Part shown: positions 9,030 through 17,869 of the stretch, one piece after another | Layout of the letters: every line of letters begins with the position of its first letter | Position numbering within the stretch: position 1 is the first letter of the stretch | Source: Planctomycetaceae bacterium | Lineage (GTDB): Bacteria; Planctomycetota; Planctomycetia; Pirellulales; Pirellulaceae | Assembly: GCA_020638995.1 (NCBI GenBank) | Contig: JACKHM010000001.1 | Location: 868,001 to 932,000 of the forward strand | DNA: 64,000 bases | Direction: 5' to 3' | Made by a program: the position numbers and the translations under genes | Notes under the pieces: model-generated | The model's input: only the letters and a program-made list of their open reading frames with translations | Databases searched by the model: none | Told to the model about the DNA's origin: nothing

Positions 9030-10304
9030 ATGCTCGATATCAAGTATGAACAGCGGCGGCAACTCGAGTCGCTTGATGAAAGCGAACTGGCAAGGCTCCA
9101 GTTGGACAAGCTCAACGCATTGCTTGCCACGATCCTGCCTCGCAACACGTTTTACGCATCGAAGTTGTCTGGCGTAACCCCGCCGCTTGATTCACTTGCG
9201 GATCTTGATCACCTGCCCTTTACTTTCAAAGACGAGTTGATCGGAAATGGCAGCGACGGCGATTTCGCAAACAATCTGACCTATCCGATTGAGCAGTACA
9301 GCCGCTTTCATCGCACTTCGGGGACCCGAGGGCACGCCTTAGTCGTTCTCGACACGGACGACGACTGGCGGTGGTGGGTTGACACTTGGCAATTCGTGCT
9401 GGATGCCGCAGAACTCACGCCGCGCGATCGTGTGTTCATGGCTTTTTCATTCGGACCGTTCATCGGCTTTTGGAGCGCCTTTGATGCTGCCGTGGCACGA
9501 GGCTGCCTCGTAATTCCGGGCGGCGGCCTTAGCACGATGGCGCGTCTCGATACCATCCGCAGCAACGCCGTGACAACCATCTGCTGTACGCCTACTTATG
9601 CCCTCCACATGGTTGAAGTCGCAGCTGAGCACGACATCAAGCTGGCATCTTTCGACGTTCAACGGATCATTGTTGCGGGCGAGCCGGGCGGATCGTTACC
9701 TGCCGTTCGTGGCCGAATCGAAGCGGCGTGGAACGCAAAAGTCATCGACCACGGCGGAGCCACTGAAATTGGTCCCTGGGGATATGCAAATCCTCAACAA
9801 CAAGGTTTGCACGTCGTAGAAAGCGAGTTCATTGCTGAGTTTTTGTCGGTGGACTCCGGTAAGCATGCTGGCGAAGGAGAACTCGCCGAACTTGTACTGA
9901 CCACACTCGGTCGAACCGGCAGCCCTGTGATCCGGTATCGTACAGGCGACTTGGTGCGTCCCACTTGGAATGCGTCGAGTTCCAACCGTTTCGTTTTTTT
10001 GGACGGAGGTATCCTCGGTCGATCGGATGACATGATGATCATTCGGGGCGTTAATATCTTTCCCAGTTCCATTGAACAGATCTTGCACAGCTTCCCCGAG
10101 GTCATCGAATATCGAATTACCGCGACAAAGGATGGCGAGATGGATGCGCTCGGTGTCGAAGTTGAAGATCGACTGAACGAACCCGGCAGAATCGCCGAGG
10201 AACTTCAACTAAGATTAGGGTTGCGCGTTGATGTCGCTTCCGTTCAGATCGGATCCTTGCCGCGATTCGAGGGAAAGGGCAAACGATTTATCGACCGGCG
10301 TTAA
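9030..10304 (+). CDS. AMP-dependent acyl-CoA ligase, phenylacetate-CoA ligase (PaaK)-like
   Basis: A 424-residue adenylate-forming enzyme. The phosphate-binding motif FHRTSGTRG is near residue 92, HGGATEIGPWGY near 240, YRTGDLVRP near 302, and GRSDDMMIIRGVNIFPS marks the hinge to the C-terminal domain. This pattern and length match the PaaK family, which activates aryl acids to CoA thioesters; the actual acid is unknown. The start at 9030 (MLDIKYEQ) matches the usual N-terminus of the family, although the frame is open for 87 codons upstream. It is followed after 59 bases by a class-V aminotransferase gene, which may be in the same transcript. Confidence 0.85.
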   Translation: MLDIKYEQRRQLESLDESELARLQLDKLNALLATILPRNTFYASKLSGVTPPLDSLADLDHLPFTFKDELIGNGSDGDFANNLTYPIEQYSRFHRTSGTRGHALVVLDTDDDWRWWVDTWQFVLDAAELTPRDRVFMAFSFGPFIGFWSAFDAAVARGCLVIPGGGLSTMARLDTIRSNAVTTICCTPTYALHMVEVAAEHDIKLASFDVQRIIVAGEPGGSLPAVRGRIEAAWNAKVIDHGGATEIGPWGYANPQQQGLHVVESEFIAEFLSVDSGKHAGEGELAELVLTTLGRTGSPVIRYRTGDLVRPTWNASSSNRFVFLDGGILGRSDDMMIIRGVNIFPSSIEQILHSFPEVIEYRITATKDGEMDALGVEVEDRLNEPGRIAEELQLRLGLRVDVASVQIGSLPRFEGKGKRFIDRR

Positions 10305-10363
10305 TATATCTATAGGTTATGGCACTACGATTCATTGCATTCGTTGCCTCCAAGGCAGGTTGA

Positions 10364-11620
10364 ATGACTCTTATGGAACTCGGGCACCAGGTCACGATGC
10401 TGCGACAGCAGTTTCCTTCGCTTTCACGACTGCACCGTGGCCAGCCCGTCGCCTATTTGGACGGGCCTGCAGGAACACAGGTTCCGCAGCGCGTCATCGA
10501 CGCGATCTCGGACTACCTGTCGCATCGAAATGCCAATCATGGTGGATTGTTTGCTACAAGTCGTGAGAGCGATGCGATGCTTGACGAGGCGCACCGCGCC
10601 GCGGTCGATCTGCTGGGAGCCGGAGATTCGGATTGTGTGTACTTTGGCCCTAACATGACAACGCTCACGTTTGCCTTGTCACGAGCTTTGGCGAGAACCT
10701 GGAAACCGGGCGACGAAATCGTTGTAACGCGTCTCGACCACGACGCCAATGTGACGCCGTGGGTGCTGGCCGCAAAGGACGCAGACGCGACAGTTCAATA
10801 TGTCGATTTTCATCGTCAGGATTGCACGCTCGACATGGACGACTTGCGATCCAAGTTGTCTGACAGAACTCGGTTGGTGGCGGTCGGGTGCGCGTCGAAT
10901 TCCACGGGAAACATCAACCCTGTTCGCGAGATCTGTGCGGCGGCGCACCAGGTCGGCGCGTTGGCCTTCCTCGACGCAGTCCATTTTGCTCCGCACGCAT
11001 TGATCGATATCGCTGAGTTTGGCTGCGACTTTCTCGCCTGCTCCGCCTACAAATTCTTCGGACCGCACATTGGGATTATGTGGGGACGCCGCGAGTTGTT
11101 AGAAAACTTGACGCCATATAAGCTGCGTCCTGCTACGAACGAGCTACCAGGAAAGTGGATGACCGGCACGCAAAACCACGAGTGCATCGCCGGCGTGCTC
11201 GCTGCAATTGACTATTTGGCAGACTTGGGACGAGACGTAGTGTCCGACCAAACTCTCGATCGTCGCTCGGCGCTGTCGGCTTCGTACAAGGCGGTCGGCG
11301 ACTATGAGCGATCACTCGTCGCGAGGCTGCTGGCCGGTTTAGAGGCCAACAGCGAGGTGAAGGTGTGGGGCATTACTGATCCTGAGCGATTCGCCGAACG
11401 ACTGCCGACGGTCTCGATCACACACAGGCGGCTTCGCCCCATAGAGATCGCCGAACGACTGGACCAGAAGGGAATCTTTGTTTGGCACGGAAATTATTAC
11501 GCCCTGCAAATCACCGAGACACTTGGACTCGAACCCGATGGGATGGTGAGGATCGGGCTAGTGCATTACAACACTGAAGACGAAATTGATCGTTTGCTCT
11601 TGGCGCTGAACGCACTATGA
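10364..11620 (+). CDS. cysteine-desulfurase-like class V aminotransferase (PLP enzyme)
   Basis: A 418-residue fold-type I PLP enzyme. The internal aldimine lysine is Lys230 in CSAYKFFGPHIG, preceded by the Asp-containing FLDAVHFAPH motif, and NHGGLFATSRESD near the start is typical of the 'cysteine desulfurase-like' (TIGR01976) branch. In that branch the specific sulfur donor role is usually assumed rather than shown, and a kynureninase- or isopenicillin-epimerase-like activity cannot be excluded. Possible starts are the ATGs at 10364, 10373 and 10397. The gene ends in ATGA, shared with the start of the DUF971 gene, so the two are translationally coupled. Confidence 0.83.
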   Translation: MTLMELGHQVTMLRQQFPSLSRLHRGQPVAYLDGPAGTQVPQRVIDAISDYLSHRNANHGGLFATSRESDAMLDEAHRAAVDLLGAGDSDCVYFGPNMTTLTFALSRALARTWKPGDEIVVTRLDHDANVTPWVLAAKDADATVQYVDFHRQDCTLDMDDLRSKLSDRTRLVAVGCASNSTGNINPVREICAAAHQVGALAFLDAVHFAPHALIDIAEFGCDFLACSAYKFFGPHIGIMWGRRELLENLTPYKLRPATNELPGKWMTGTQNHECIAGVLAAIDYLADLGRDVVSDQTLDRRSALSASYKAVGDYERSLVARLLAGLEANSEVKVWGITDPERFAERLPTVSITHRRLRPIEIAERLDQKGIFVWHGNYYALQITETLGLEPDGMVRIGLVHYNTEDEIDRLLLALNAL

Positions 11621-11940
11621 CACCCATCTTGCCGACCAAACTAGAACTCCTCGACGAAACACATCTGCTGATCGGGTGGAGTGACGGTCACCGCCGTCGT
11701 TATACTTTTGGCGAATTGAGAAAGAGTTGTCCCTGCGCAACTTGCCGCGAAAAACGCAAGGCACCTTCGCCGCTATTGCCCGTCCTCAAAGCTGAAGAGG
11801 CCGCGCCCCTGAGAATCCTGGGGATGAAGCCGGTCGGGAACTATGCCTACTCGATCAACTTCAGTGACGGACACGACACGGGAATCTACTCGTTCACGAC
11901 ACTGCTGGAACTTGGCGAAGTGGTCGAGGCGGCGACTTAA
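11617..11940 (+). CDS. DUF971 (gamma-butyrobetaine hydroxylase N-terminal-like) protein
   Basis: A 107-residue protein that is a stand-alone DUF971 domain: LELLDETHLLIGWSDGH at the start, a Cys-rich loop KSCPCATCREKRK at about residues 31-43, and the C-terminal GNYAYSINFSDGHDTGIYSF. In two-domain hydroxylases this domain binds zinc through Cys and His residues; stand-alone versions often sit beside iron-sulfur assembly genes such as apbC/mrp. Its start overlaps the stop of the cysteine-desulfurase-like gene by 4 bases, which supports a joint role in sulfur or Fe-S metabolism. That role is inferred from context only. Confidence 0.85.
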   Translation: MTPILPTKLELLDETHLLIGWSDGHRRRYTFGELRKSCPCATCREKRKAPSPLLPVLKAEEAAPLRILGMKPVGNYAYSINFSDGHDTGIYSFTTLLELGEVVEAAT

Positions 11941-12028
11941 GGTTGCGATCGACTAGAATCTCAGTGACTTCCGCTATCACTGGAACGGCTGAAGCCACGT
12001 TTCCGAATCGCCTCGAATCGCGTATGAC

Positions 12029-13852
12029 ATGGTGATGTCAAGATCGAAGCGAGGATCACCGAACCGGGCGGCTCCGACTTCTGCCCTAAACGTACTAACA
12101 GCCGCAGGCGCCGCGGCTTCACTGACGCGGCGCGAGCTATGTCTCATAGCCATACTGCTCGTTCTGGGTGTGGGAATGCGATTCGCATTCCCGTCGCGAA
12201 TGGCGGTCGAGCACTTCGATGAAGGTGTGTACGCTTCCAACATTTGGTTCGGTCCAGAAGCGGGATATCAATATCCGATGCGACGGTTGTACGCGCCGCC
12301 CCTGCTTCCCAGCTTGATCGAATGGTCAATGATCTTCGATCGGATGGGCGAACCCGCGTCGCACGAACACGACTCACTAGCTCCGCTCTTGCCAAGCCTT
12401 CTTGCAGGGTGTCTGACGCTGGTCGTAATCTGGCGCATGGCGCGAGAATGGTTCGGCCCGGAGACGGGGCTAACGACGCTCGCGATTACGTCGCTAAGTG
12501 ACTTTCATGCCTTGTATTCGAGGACCGCGTTGACCGAAGCGATGATGTTGCTGTTCTTCGTGGCCAGCATTTGGATGATGAAGCGTACCCTCTCGACGGG
12601 TAGTTACGCGGCACTTGGATTGTCGGGATTGTTGACGGGACTTTGTTGGTGGACGAAGTACAACGGTTGGCTGCCCCTGGCTGTCGGGTTCGGCGGATTG
12701 GTAATTGGGTTCGCCGTCGATGTCCGTTGTCGCCGTCAATTCGTTCGACTCGGGCTTCTCTGGCTTGGAGTTGCGGCGATCGCAATGGCGGCCTGGAGTC
12801 CATATCTTCGCGAATTGCAATCCTACGGCGGATACGGAGAAGTTGCGGCAAACCATCGCACCTACATAGTTGGATTCTCTGGATGGGCGCGGAGCCTGGC
12901 GCAGCAGTACGCAAATCTTTCGCACTTCGACGGCTGGGCTACGATTTCATCAGGGGCGGCTGCCGCCTTGGTCATAGCTTCGATGCATAACTGTGATCGC
13001 AGGCAATTCTTCCGTTTATTGACGATCGGCATCGGGTTCTGCGTTTTATTTGCTTGGCTCGGTGCTGCACTCGTCATGCTATTGTTGGCTGCGTGGATGA
13101 TCGGTGGCGAAATCTTGCGACGATTTCGCCAAAGCGAGTTGGACAGCGATTCCGACAGCTTGGCTTTGTACCTCTTGGCCGCGTGGATTGTTGGTCTGTT
13201 CGTAGCGACTCCGCTGTATCATCCCTACCCACGACTGACATTGCCGTGGTTGTGCGCGGTCTGGATCGGGGCGGGCGCGGCAATCGTGCGTCTATCGAAT
13301 AGTAATTTCATCCGGAGCGACAAACCGTACGTCACGAAAGGTTGGCGGATCGCGTTAGCCGCGGTGATCCTCATGCTGGGAGTCGCGCTGCCATATCTCG
13401 CCAAACGCGGCTTTCCCGCATGGCAGTCTAGAACCGGCTGGCTCCCGGTATCGCAGCAAATTCTTGCCGAAGTGGGTAAGCGTACCGAGGGAACTCGGGG
13501 CAACCGTGACGAAGCGATTGTGATTGTCTACGGTGAGCCAGGACTCTTCTTTCAGCTAAATGCTATCGGCACGCAAGTCTTTGGGCCGGCAGGCGACCTG
13601 AGTTTTATCGCGAGACCCACACAAGATGCATCGATTCCGGTCTTTTTGGTTACGGGACCACACGCTGAGAGAACAACCGGGTTTCAGGACGAGCTAGCTC
13701 ACTACACAACGCGTCTCGACCCAATCGCCGTTTACGATTACGTGCCTAGCGATTTGGTTTTGCTAAATCAGTATGACGCCCGCTCGCTAGTTCCCGAACA
13801 CTTGGCGACTCATACGGAGCATGTAACGCTTTACCAAGTATTATCCAACTGA
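12029..13852 (+). CDS. multi-pass glycosyltransferase, family 39 (ArnT/PMT-like)
   Basis: A 607-residue protein with roughly 10-12 transmembrane helices and a soluble C-terminus. The first periplasmic loop carries FDEGVYASN followed by YPMRRLYAPPLLP, the acidic D-E motif that is catalytic in GT-C transferases of the ArnT/PMT type. Such enzymes transfer a sugar from a polyprenyl-phosphate donor to lipid or protein on the outer face of the inner membrane. Acceptor and sugar are unknown. The start is uncertain among close ATG/GTG codons at 12029-12035, and I see no clear Shine-Dalgarno sequence. It is convergent with the downstream sulfatase gene. Confidence 0.8.
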   Translation: MVMSRSKRGSPNRAAPTSALNVLTAAGAAASLTRRELCLIAILLVLGVGMRFAFPSRMAVEHFDEGVYASNIWFGPEAGYQYPMRRLYAPPLLPSLIEWSMIFDRMGEPASHEHDSLAPLLPSLLAGCLTLVVIWRMAREWFGPETGLTTLAITSLSDFHALYSRTALTEAMMLLFFVASIWMMKRTLSTGSYAALGLSGLLTGLCWWTKYNGWLPLAVGFGGLVIGFAVDVRCRRQFVRLGLLWLGVAAIAMAAWSPYLRELQSYGGYGEVAANHRTYIVGFSGWARSLAQQYANLSHFDGWATISSGAAAALVIASMHNCDRRQFFRLLTIGIGFCVLFAWLGAALVMLLLAAWMIGGEILRRFRQSELDSDSDSLALYLLAAWIVGLFVATPLYHPYPRLTLPWLCAVWIGAGAAIVRLSNSNFIRSDKPYVTKGWRIALAAVILMLGVALPYLAKRGFPAWQSRTGWLPVSQQILAEVGKRTEGTRGNRDEAIVIVYGEPGLFFQLNAIGTQVFGPAGDLSFIARPTQDASIPVFLVTGPHAERTTGFQDELAHYTTRLDPIAVYDYVPSDLVLLNQYDARSLVPEHLATHTEHVTLYQVLSN

Positions 13853-14060
13853 GAGAAAAGTTAAGCCAATCGGGCACGCCACGGGTGGCAGCACTCCATG
13901 CGTACAACTCGTGCGGGAGCACACTCGTCAAGCATGAGAGACGGATTCTCAGAGAGCTATCTCGCACCACGACAACCGCAATCGACATTGCTCACAGTCT
14001 TCACCGCGCGTCACAGTTCAAAGTCGCGCGCGGCGAGGCAATGAACTTGGTTAGCACGAG

Positions 14061-15407
14061 TCACTGTTCCTTCTTCGCCTTCTTCTTTTCTTTGGCGTTT
14101 ATCACTGGTACCGGCTTGTCTGCCAGTATCTCTCGCATCAATTCTCTCGCGGCAATCGCATCAGGATCATCTGACTTCGTGACGTTCGTGTATCCTTTAC
14201 CGTTTCTTGAATCGCCACAATCATACAGTTGTCCAAACTCTGTCATCGAGTTGTTCTCGAGCAACCAACGCTTGGTACGCACAACTCGCTGCGTGCCCAA
14301 ATAGGCGTAAATCCATTCCCGCAAGGGCTTCGTCTCGCCACGCAGGTAAGGAGCAATCGAAACTCCGTCAATGATGTGGTCCTTGGGCAATACGATACCC
14401 GCGACTTCACAAATCGTGGGCACGATATCGGACAGATCAACCAGTTCGCGCGACTCACCCTGCGGCTTCACAAGTCCGGGGCCGTTGACGATAAAGGGCA
14501 CTCTTGCACCCTTTTCGGTCGTTTGGGCTTTGCCATCGCCGCCGGTACCGTTGTCTCCGACAAAGATCACCAGCGTATTCTCGCGTTTGCCGAGTTGCTC
14601 CAGGCCCGCCAGCAATTTGCCCACGATCTTGTCCGTGTACTCGACATTTGCTTGCCAGTTGTTCTTATCTTGCTTGAAGCGGTCCTCCAAGGTCTTCGTC
14701 GTATCCGGAGTGCTGAAGAAAGGACCGTGTGTGAGCGCCATCGGATAGTAGACAAAGAAAGGGTTGTTTTCGCTGCGAGATATGAAATCCAGAATGAAAT
14801 CCGAAAAAATGTCCGGGCCATAGCTGTCTTCATCCGTATCGACATACTTGCCATTCTGGACGATTGATGGATGCCAGTAACGTGCCGTCTTCACACCTGG
14901 TTTGCCTTCCCAGCCGCCATTGTGCTCAACGCCAGCAGGAAGATTGTGTTTGTAGGCCCACATGCAATACTCGTCGAAGCCGCATTCGCGAATCAAGGTT
15001 GGATGCTTTCCTGATAGCTGCCATTTGCCCGCGTGTGCGGTGACGTAGCCCGCCTGCTTGAAGATTTTTCCAAAAGTCAAGTGGCTAGAGATGTCATCCA
15101 CCCCCGTATCCGCAGTAGGTCCACCAGGCCGGCCAGGAAATTGGTAGACACCGTTGTGATGACCGTACTGGCCGGTCATGATTTCGAAACGTGTCGGGTG
15201 ACATATCGGGGTCGAGTATCCCGTCGTGAACCAGATTCCGGTGCGACCCAATTCGTCCAGCGTCGGTGTGCGATGTTTTGGATGACCATACAGCCCCAGT
15301 TCGTGAGCCCCAATATCATCACAAAGGATGACCAAGATATTGGGCCGTTCTGCGGCAAACGTAGGAATGCTAAAAGAAAGCAGCAAGCAAGTGAGAATAG
15401 TTTTCAT
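14061..15407 (-). CDS. secreted arylsulfatase-family protein (Cys-type)
   Basis: A 448-residue alkaline-phosphatase-superfamily sulfatase. It has a signal peptide (about residues 1-18, ending FAA), the metal-binding ILVILCDDIGAHELG (Asp30/Asp31), the formylglycine motif C69-H-P-T-R73 followed by FEIMTGQ, and VIFVGDNGTGGDG further on. The cysteine must be converted to formylglycine, so an anaerobic- or FGE-type maturase elsewhere is expected. The product is predicted to cleave sulfate esters in the periplasm or outside, as in the many sulfatases planctomycetes use on algal polysaccharides. The C-terminus ends in a lysine-rich tail (KEKKKAKKEQ). I chose the ATG at 15405-15407 because the signal peptide starts there. 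Confidence 0.92.
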   Translation of the reverse strand: MKTILTCLLLSFSIPTFAAERPNILVILCDDIGAHELGLYGHPKHRTPTLDELGRTGIWFTTGYSTPICHPTRFEIMTGQYGHHNGVYQFPGRPGGPTADTGVDDISSHLTFGKIFKQAGYVTAHAGKWQLSGKHPTLIRECGFDEYCMWAYKHNLPAGVEHNGGWEGKPGVKTARYWHPSIVQNGKYVDTDEDSYGPDIFSDFILDFISRSENNPFFVYYPMALTHGPFFSTPDTTKTLEDRFKQDKNNWQANVEYTDKIVGKLLAGLEQLGKRENTLVIFVGDNGTGGDGKAQTTEKGARVPFIVNGPGLVKPQGESRELVDLSDIVPTICEVAGIVLPKDHIIDGVSIAPYLRGETKPLREWIYAYLGTQRVVRTKRWLLENNSMTEFGQLYDCGDSRNGKGYTNVTKSDDPDAIAARELMREILADKPVPVINAKEKKKAKKEQ

Positions 15408-15450
15408 GGCATCAAGTCTCGCAAATGGCACTGGTCGTCAAAACGTCACC

Positions 15451-15456
15451 ATTATA
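15451..15456 (-). promoter_or_regulatory. possible -10 box (TATAAT) for the sulfatase gene
   Basis: On the minus strand these six bases read TATAAT, 44 bases before the chosen sulfatase start. No convincing -35 box stands 16-18 bases upstream, so this is a weak prediction. Confidence 0.3.
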
Positions 15457-15637
15457 GTGTCACAAACTCGCCGTCCTAGCACGAACGTCGGACAACTGAG
15501 ACAATCGGAGCACGAACCCTCTCCCGCGGCGAAGCCGGCTTAGGGCGGTGACCTCGTCCGTCACCTCTGGTACGAACGAGGCGTCCGTTCTGCTTGGCGA
15601 TCCCAAACTCACTTCTCAGTCAGAGTACTTGAACACT

Positions 15638-16567
15638 ATGGCATTGACGACCCTCTCAACGACCGTCGCAGAACCGCAAGCTGGCCGCGTTGACATTGTG
15701 ATTCGCGAGCTATCCGGTTCGTCACGCAGCCAAGCGCGAGGAATGGTCGACCACGGATGCGTTACGATCAACGGATTGCCTTGCGAAAACTCCGCCGATC
15801 CTGTGGTTGCCGGGGATGTCGTGGCGCTCCGCTTCGATCCGCAACAGCGATATCGCGAGAAGAAGAAAGGCTGGGATGATCGGACATTTACCATCAACTA
15901 CGAGGATGACCATTTGATTGTCGTGGATAAATCCGCAGGTACGTTGACGGTGCCGACGGATCGAGATGACGTCAATACACTCATGGAACGTGTCTCGATC
16001 TACTTGAATCACTCCCGCAGCAAACGAAGGGCTTGGCTCGTGCATCGGTTGGACCGCGACGTCAGCGGGCTAGTCGTCTTTGGCAAGGCAGAACACGTCG
16101 CCACACAGTTAATCGAACAGTTCAAGCAACGGAAACCGCAACGAGTCTATACGGCGATCGTCGCCGGTGTCATGGCCGACGAAGAGGGTACGTTTTGTTG
16201 TCATCTCGCGACGGGTAAGAATCTCGATCGATACGTAACGGGGAAATCGTCCAATACAGAATTGGCAATCACGCATTATCGCGTGGTCCGGCGAATGGCA
16301 GACACGACTCTGATCGAGGCGACTTTGGAAACGGGCAATCGGAATCAGATCCGCGTTCAATTTGCACACGCTCAGCATCCTGTTCTCGGCGATCCTCGCT
16401 ATGGCAAGGAACTGGCAACACACCCACGTTGGATTCGCAAGCGAATTGCACTGCATGCCGGAACTCTCGGCTTCGAGCATCCCGTTTCGGGCAAAGCGAT
16501 GTTGTTTGAATCACCGCTCCCCGCGGCAATCGCCAAGTTTTTGGCGGGAAGCGGAGAAGGTCGCTGA
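15638..16567 (+). CDS. RluA-family pseudouridine synthase
   Basis: About 309 residues. An N-terminal S4 RNA-binding domain (GRVDIVIRELSGSSRSQAR through VTINGLPCEN) is followed by the catalytic domain with VHRLDRDVSGLVVFGK, whose Asp in HRLDRD is the catalytic residue, and later NQIRVQFAHAQHPVLGDPRYG. Members convert uridine to pseudouridine in 23S rRNA or tRNA; which site cannot be told from sequence. The frame is open from a GTG at 15548, but that start lies on a perfect 6-bp palindrome (GGTGAC/GTCACC, 15547-15565) and the extra 30 residues are not domain-like, so I prefer the ATG at 15638. Neither start has a good Shine-Dalgarno sequence. It is divergent from the sulfatase. Confidence 0.85.
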   Translation: MALTTLSTTVAEPQAGRVDIVIRELSGSSRSQARGMVDHGCVTINGLPCENSADPVVAGDVVALRFDPQQRYREKKKGWDDRTFTINYEDDHLIVVDKSAGTLTVPTDRDDVNTLMERVSIYLNHSRSKRRAWLVHRLDRDVSGLVVFGKAEHVATQLIEQFKQRKPQRVYTAIVAGVMADEEGTFCCHLATGKNLDRYVTGKSSNTELAITHYRVVRRMADTTLIEATLETGNRNQIRVQFAHAQHPVLGDPRYGKELATHPRWIRKRIALHAGTLGFEHPVSGKAMLFESPLPAAIAKFLAGSGEGR

Positions 16568-16946
16568 ATCCCTGAGAGGTTTTCCAGAATTCGGTCAACA
16601 GACGTCTTGTCACTCGCGAAACTAACGCACACTTCAACATCCAGACTGTAGCGCAGGCAGTCTGTCTAAACGCCATCGCTCGGTGCAGCGAGATCGCCCC
16701 AGGACCTACGCTCGTTCGGAAAACAAACCGATGCAACTCGAATCATTCGGTTCAAAAGAGCAAACCACAAGTGGGTGACGATGGCGGCGAAACCCTCACC
16801 ACCCTGATAATTGGGTTAAACCTAATAACCGGATCTCACCCGAACGATTTGGAATTTCCGGTACTAGTCGAACCAATTTGTACATCTGGATTCACCGATA
16901 GAAGATGGATATTCCGTTGCGGTTGTATTCATGGAAGGATCTCAAA
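16568..16946. other. intergenic region with small palindromes
   Basis: No gene is evident in these 379 bases. A 7-bp hairpin (CAGACTG, 9-base loop, CAGTCTG; 16642-16664) follows the pseudouridine synthase but has no T-run. A near-palindrome at 16810-16826 (ATTGGGTT, one base, AACCTAAT) lies about 120 bases before the next start and could be a regulator site, without further support. Confidence 0.35.
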
Positions 16947-17804
16947 ATGAAACGATTGTTCTTCGCATACAGTGTCCTGATTCTGACGATGACTTCGGTG
17001 ACGGCTCAAGAAAACCAATTCAACTTTACCGGATACAGCGACTTTGAGGCTGCATTCGCAAGTCAACGGAGTGTCATCGAGGAGCAACAAGAACAAATCA
17101 GTCAGCTCCAAACACGTCTCGCCTCGCTCGAAAGTTACGGCCTTGAAAGTCTCAAATCGGGGAAAGGGCCCGCCGTGTGCGATGATTGGTGCCATCCCTG
17201 TGCTGGTGTGAACTTTATGGGCGAAATCGTCTGGCTCCGTGCCGGTGACTCTGATGCAGACAGCCCTGACAACGGGTTCCAATCCGGTTCGCGGTATCAA
17301 CTTGGATACACCAACAACAACGGACGCGGTGTTCGCCTACGGTATTTCGAGTATCGCAATCCGGATGTGACCGGCCAAGGCATATTTGACTATCAGTGCT
17401 GGGACGCTGAGTACAGTGGCCGTTTCCAACTGGGTTGCAACTGGACCGGCGAGTTAGCTGGCGGTGTCCGCTTTGCCACACTACAAGAGGAAGTTGGTTT
17501 GGGCTATGACGAATCGTGGGGACCGGTAATCAGCGCATTAGTTCGAACGGGTTCTTGGCGCAACCTTACCGGGTACGGGCTCATTCGCGAATCGTATGTC
17601 GTTGGCATCGAGGACTTTGGCGAGTATGGTGGTTTCGCAATTTCCGAAATTCAGTTGGGCCTCGAGTGGAACAAAGAGACCCAATTTGGGAAGACGTTCG
17701 TACGCGGAATGCTCGAAGGCCAACATCTCGACGCACCCGTCGAATTTGGTGAAGAGACCGTAACACTGGTCGGATTTGGTCTTGCCGCAGGGATTACGCG
17801 CTGA
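16947..17804 (+). CDS. secreted, coiled-coil plus beta-barrel-like outer membrane protein
   Basis: A 285-residue protein. The start at 16947 follows GGATC and begins a signal peptide (MKRLFFAYSVLILTMTSVTAQ). A short heptad-rich stretch (IEEQQEQISQLQTRLASLE, about residues 45-63) is followed by a Cys pair (DDWCHPCAG) and alternating aromatic strands such as VNFMGEIVWLRAG, YQLGYTNNNGRGVRLRYFEY and GRFQLGCNWTGELAGGVRF, ending LVGFGLAAGITR. This resembles planctomycete Lpg1974-like pore-forming outer membrane proteins, where the coiled coil may trimerise. The family name is tentative; an outer membrane location is well supported. Confidence 0.65.
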   Translation: MKRLFFAYSVLILTMTSVTAQENQFNFTGYSDFEAAFASQRSVIEEQQEQISQLQTRLASLESYGLESLKSGKGPAVCDDWCHPCAGVNFMGEIVWLRAGDSDADSPDNGFQSGSRYQLGYTNNNGRGVRLRYFEYRNPDVTGQGIFDYQCWDAEYSGRFQLGCNWTGELAGGVRFATLQEEVGLGYDESWGPVISALVRTGSWRNLTGYGLIRESYVVGIEDFGEYGGFAISEIQLGLEWNKETQFGKTFVRGMLEGQHLDAPVEFGEETVTLVGFGLAAGITR

Positions 17805-17828
17805 CCCCAGGCGTTCGATGCCAACGCT

Positions 17829-17858
17829 CGGTCAGCGAATGCAATCGTTCGCTGACCG
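17829..17858. terminator. 11-bp perfect hairpin between convergent genes
   Basis: CGGTCAGCGAA (17829-17839) and its exact reverse complement (17848-17858) flank an 8-base loop, midway between two converging stop codons (17804 on + and 17870 on -). There is no T-run on either strand, so it is not a classical intrinsic terminator, but its position suggests a two-way transcription stop or 3'-end protection. Confidence 0.5.
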
Positions 17859-17869
17859 GCGGAGGCCTG

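Noticed and set aside
8880..9062. N-terminal extension of the MFS transporter
   Set aside because: The 61 extra residues contain no helix typical of the family and cover the divergent promoter region and the start of the ligase gene.
15548..15637. N-terminal extension of the pseudouridine synthase
   Set aside because: It starts on a perfect palindrome and adds low-complexity residues before the S4 domain; kept only as an alternative start.
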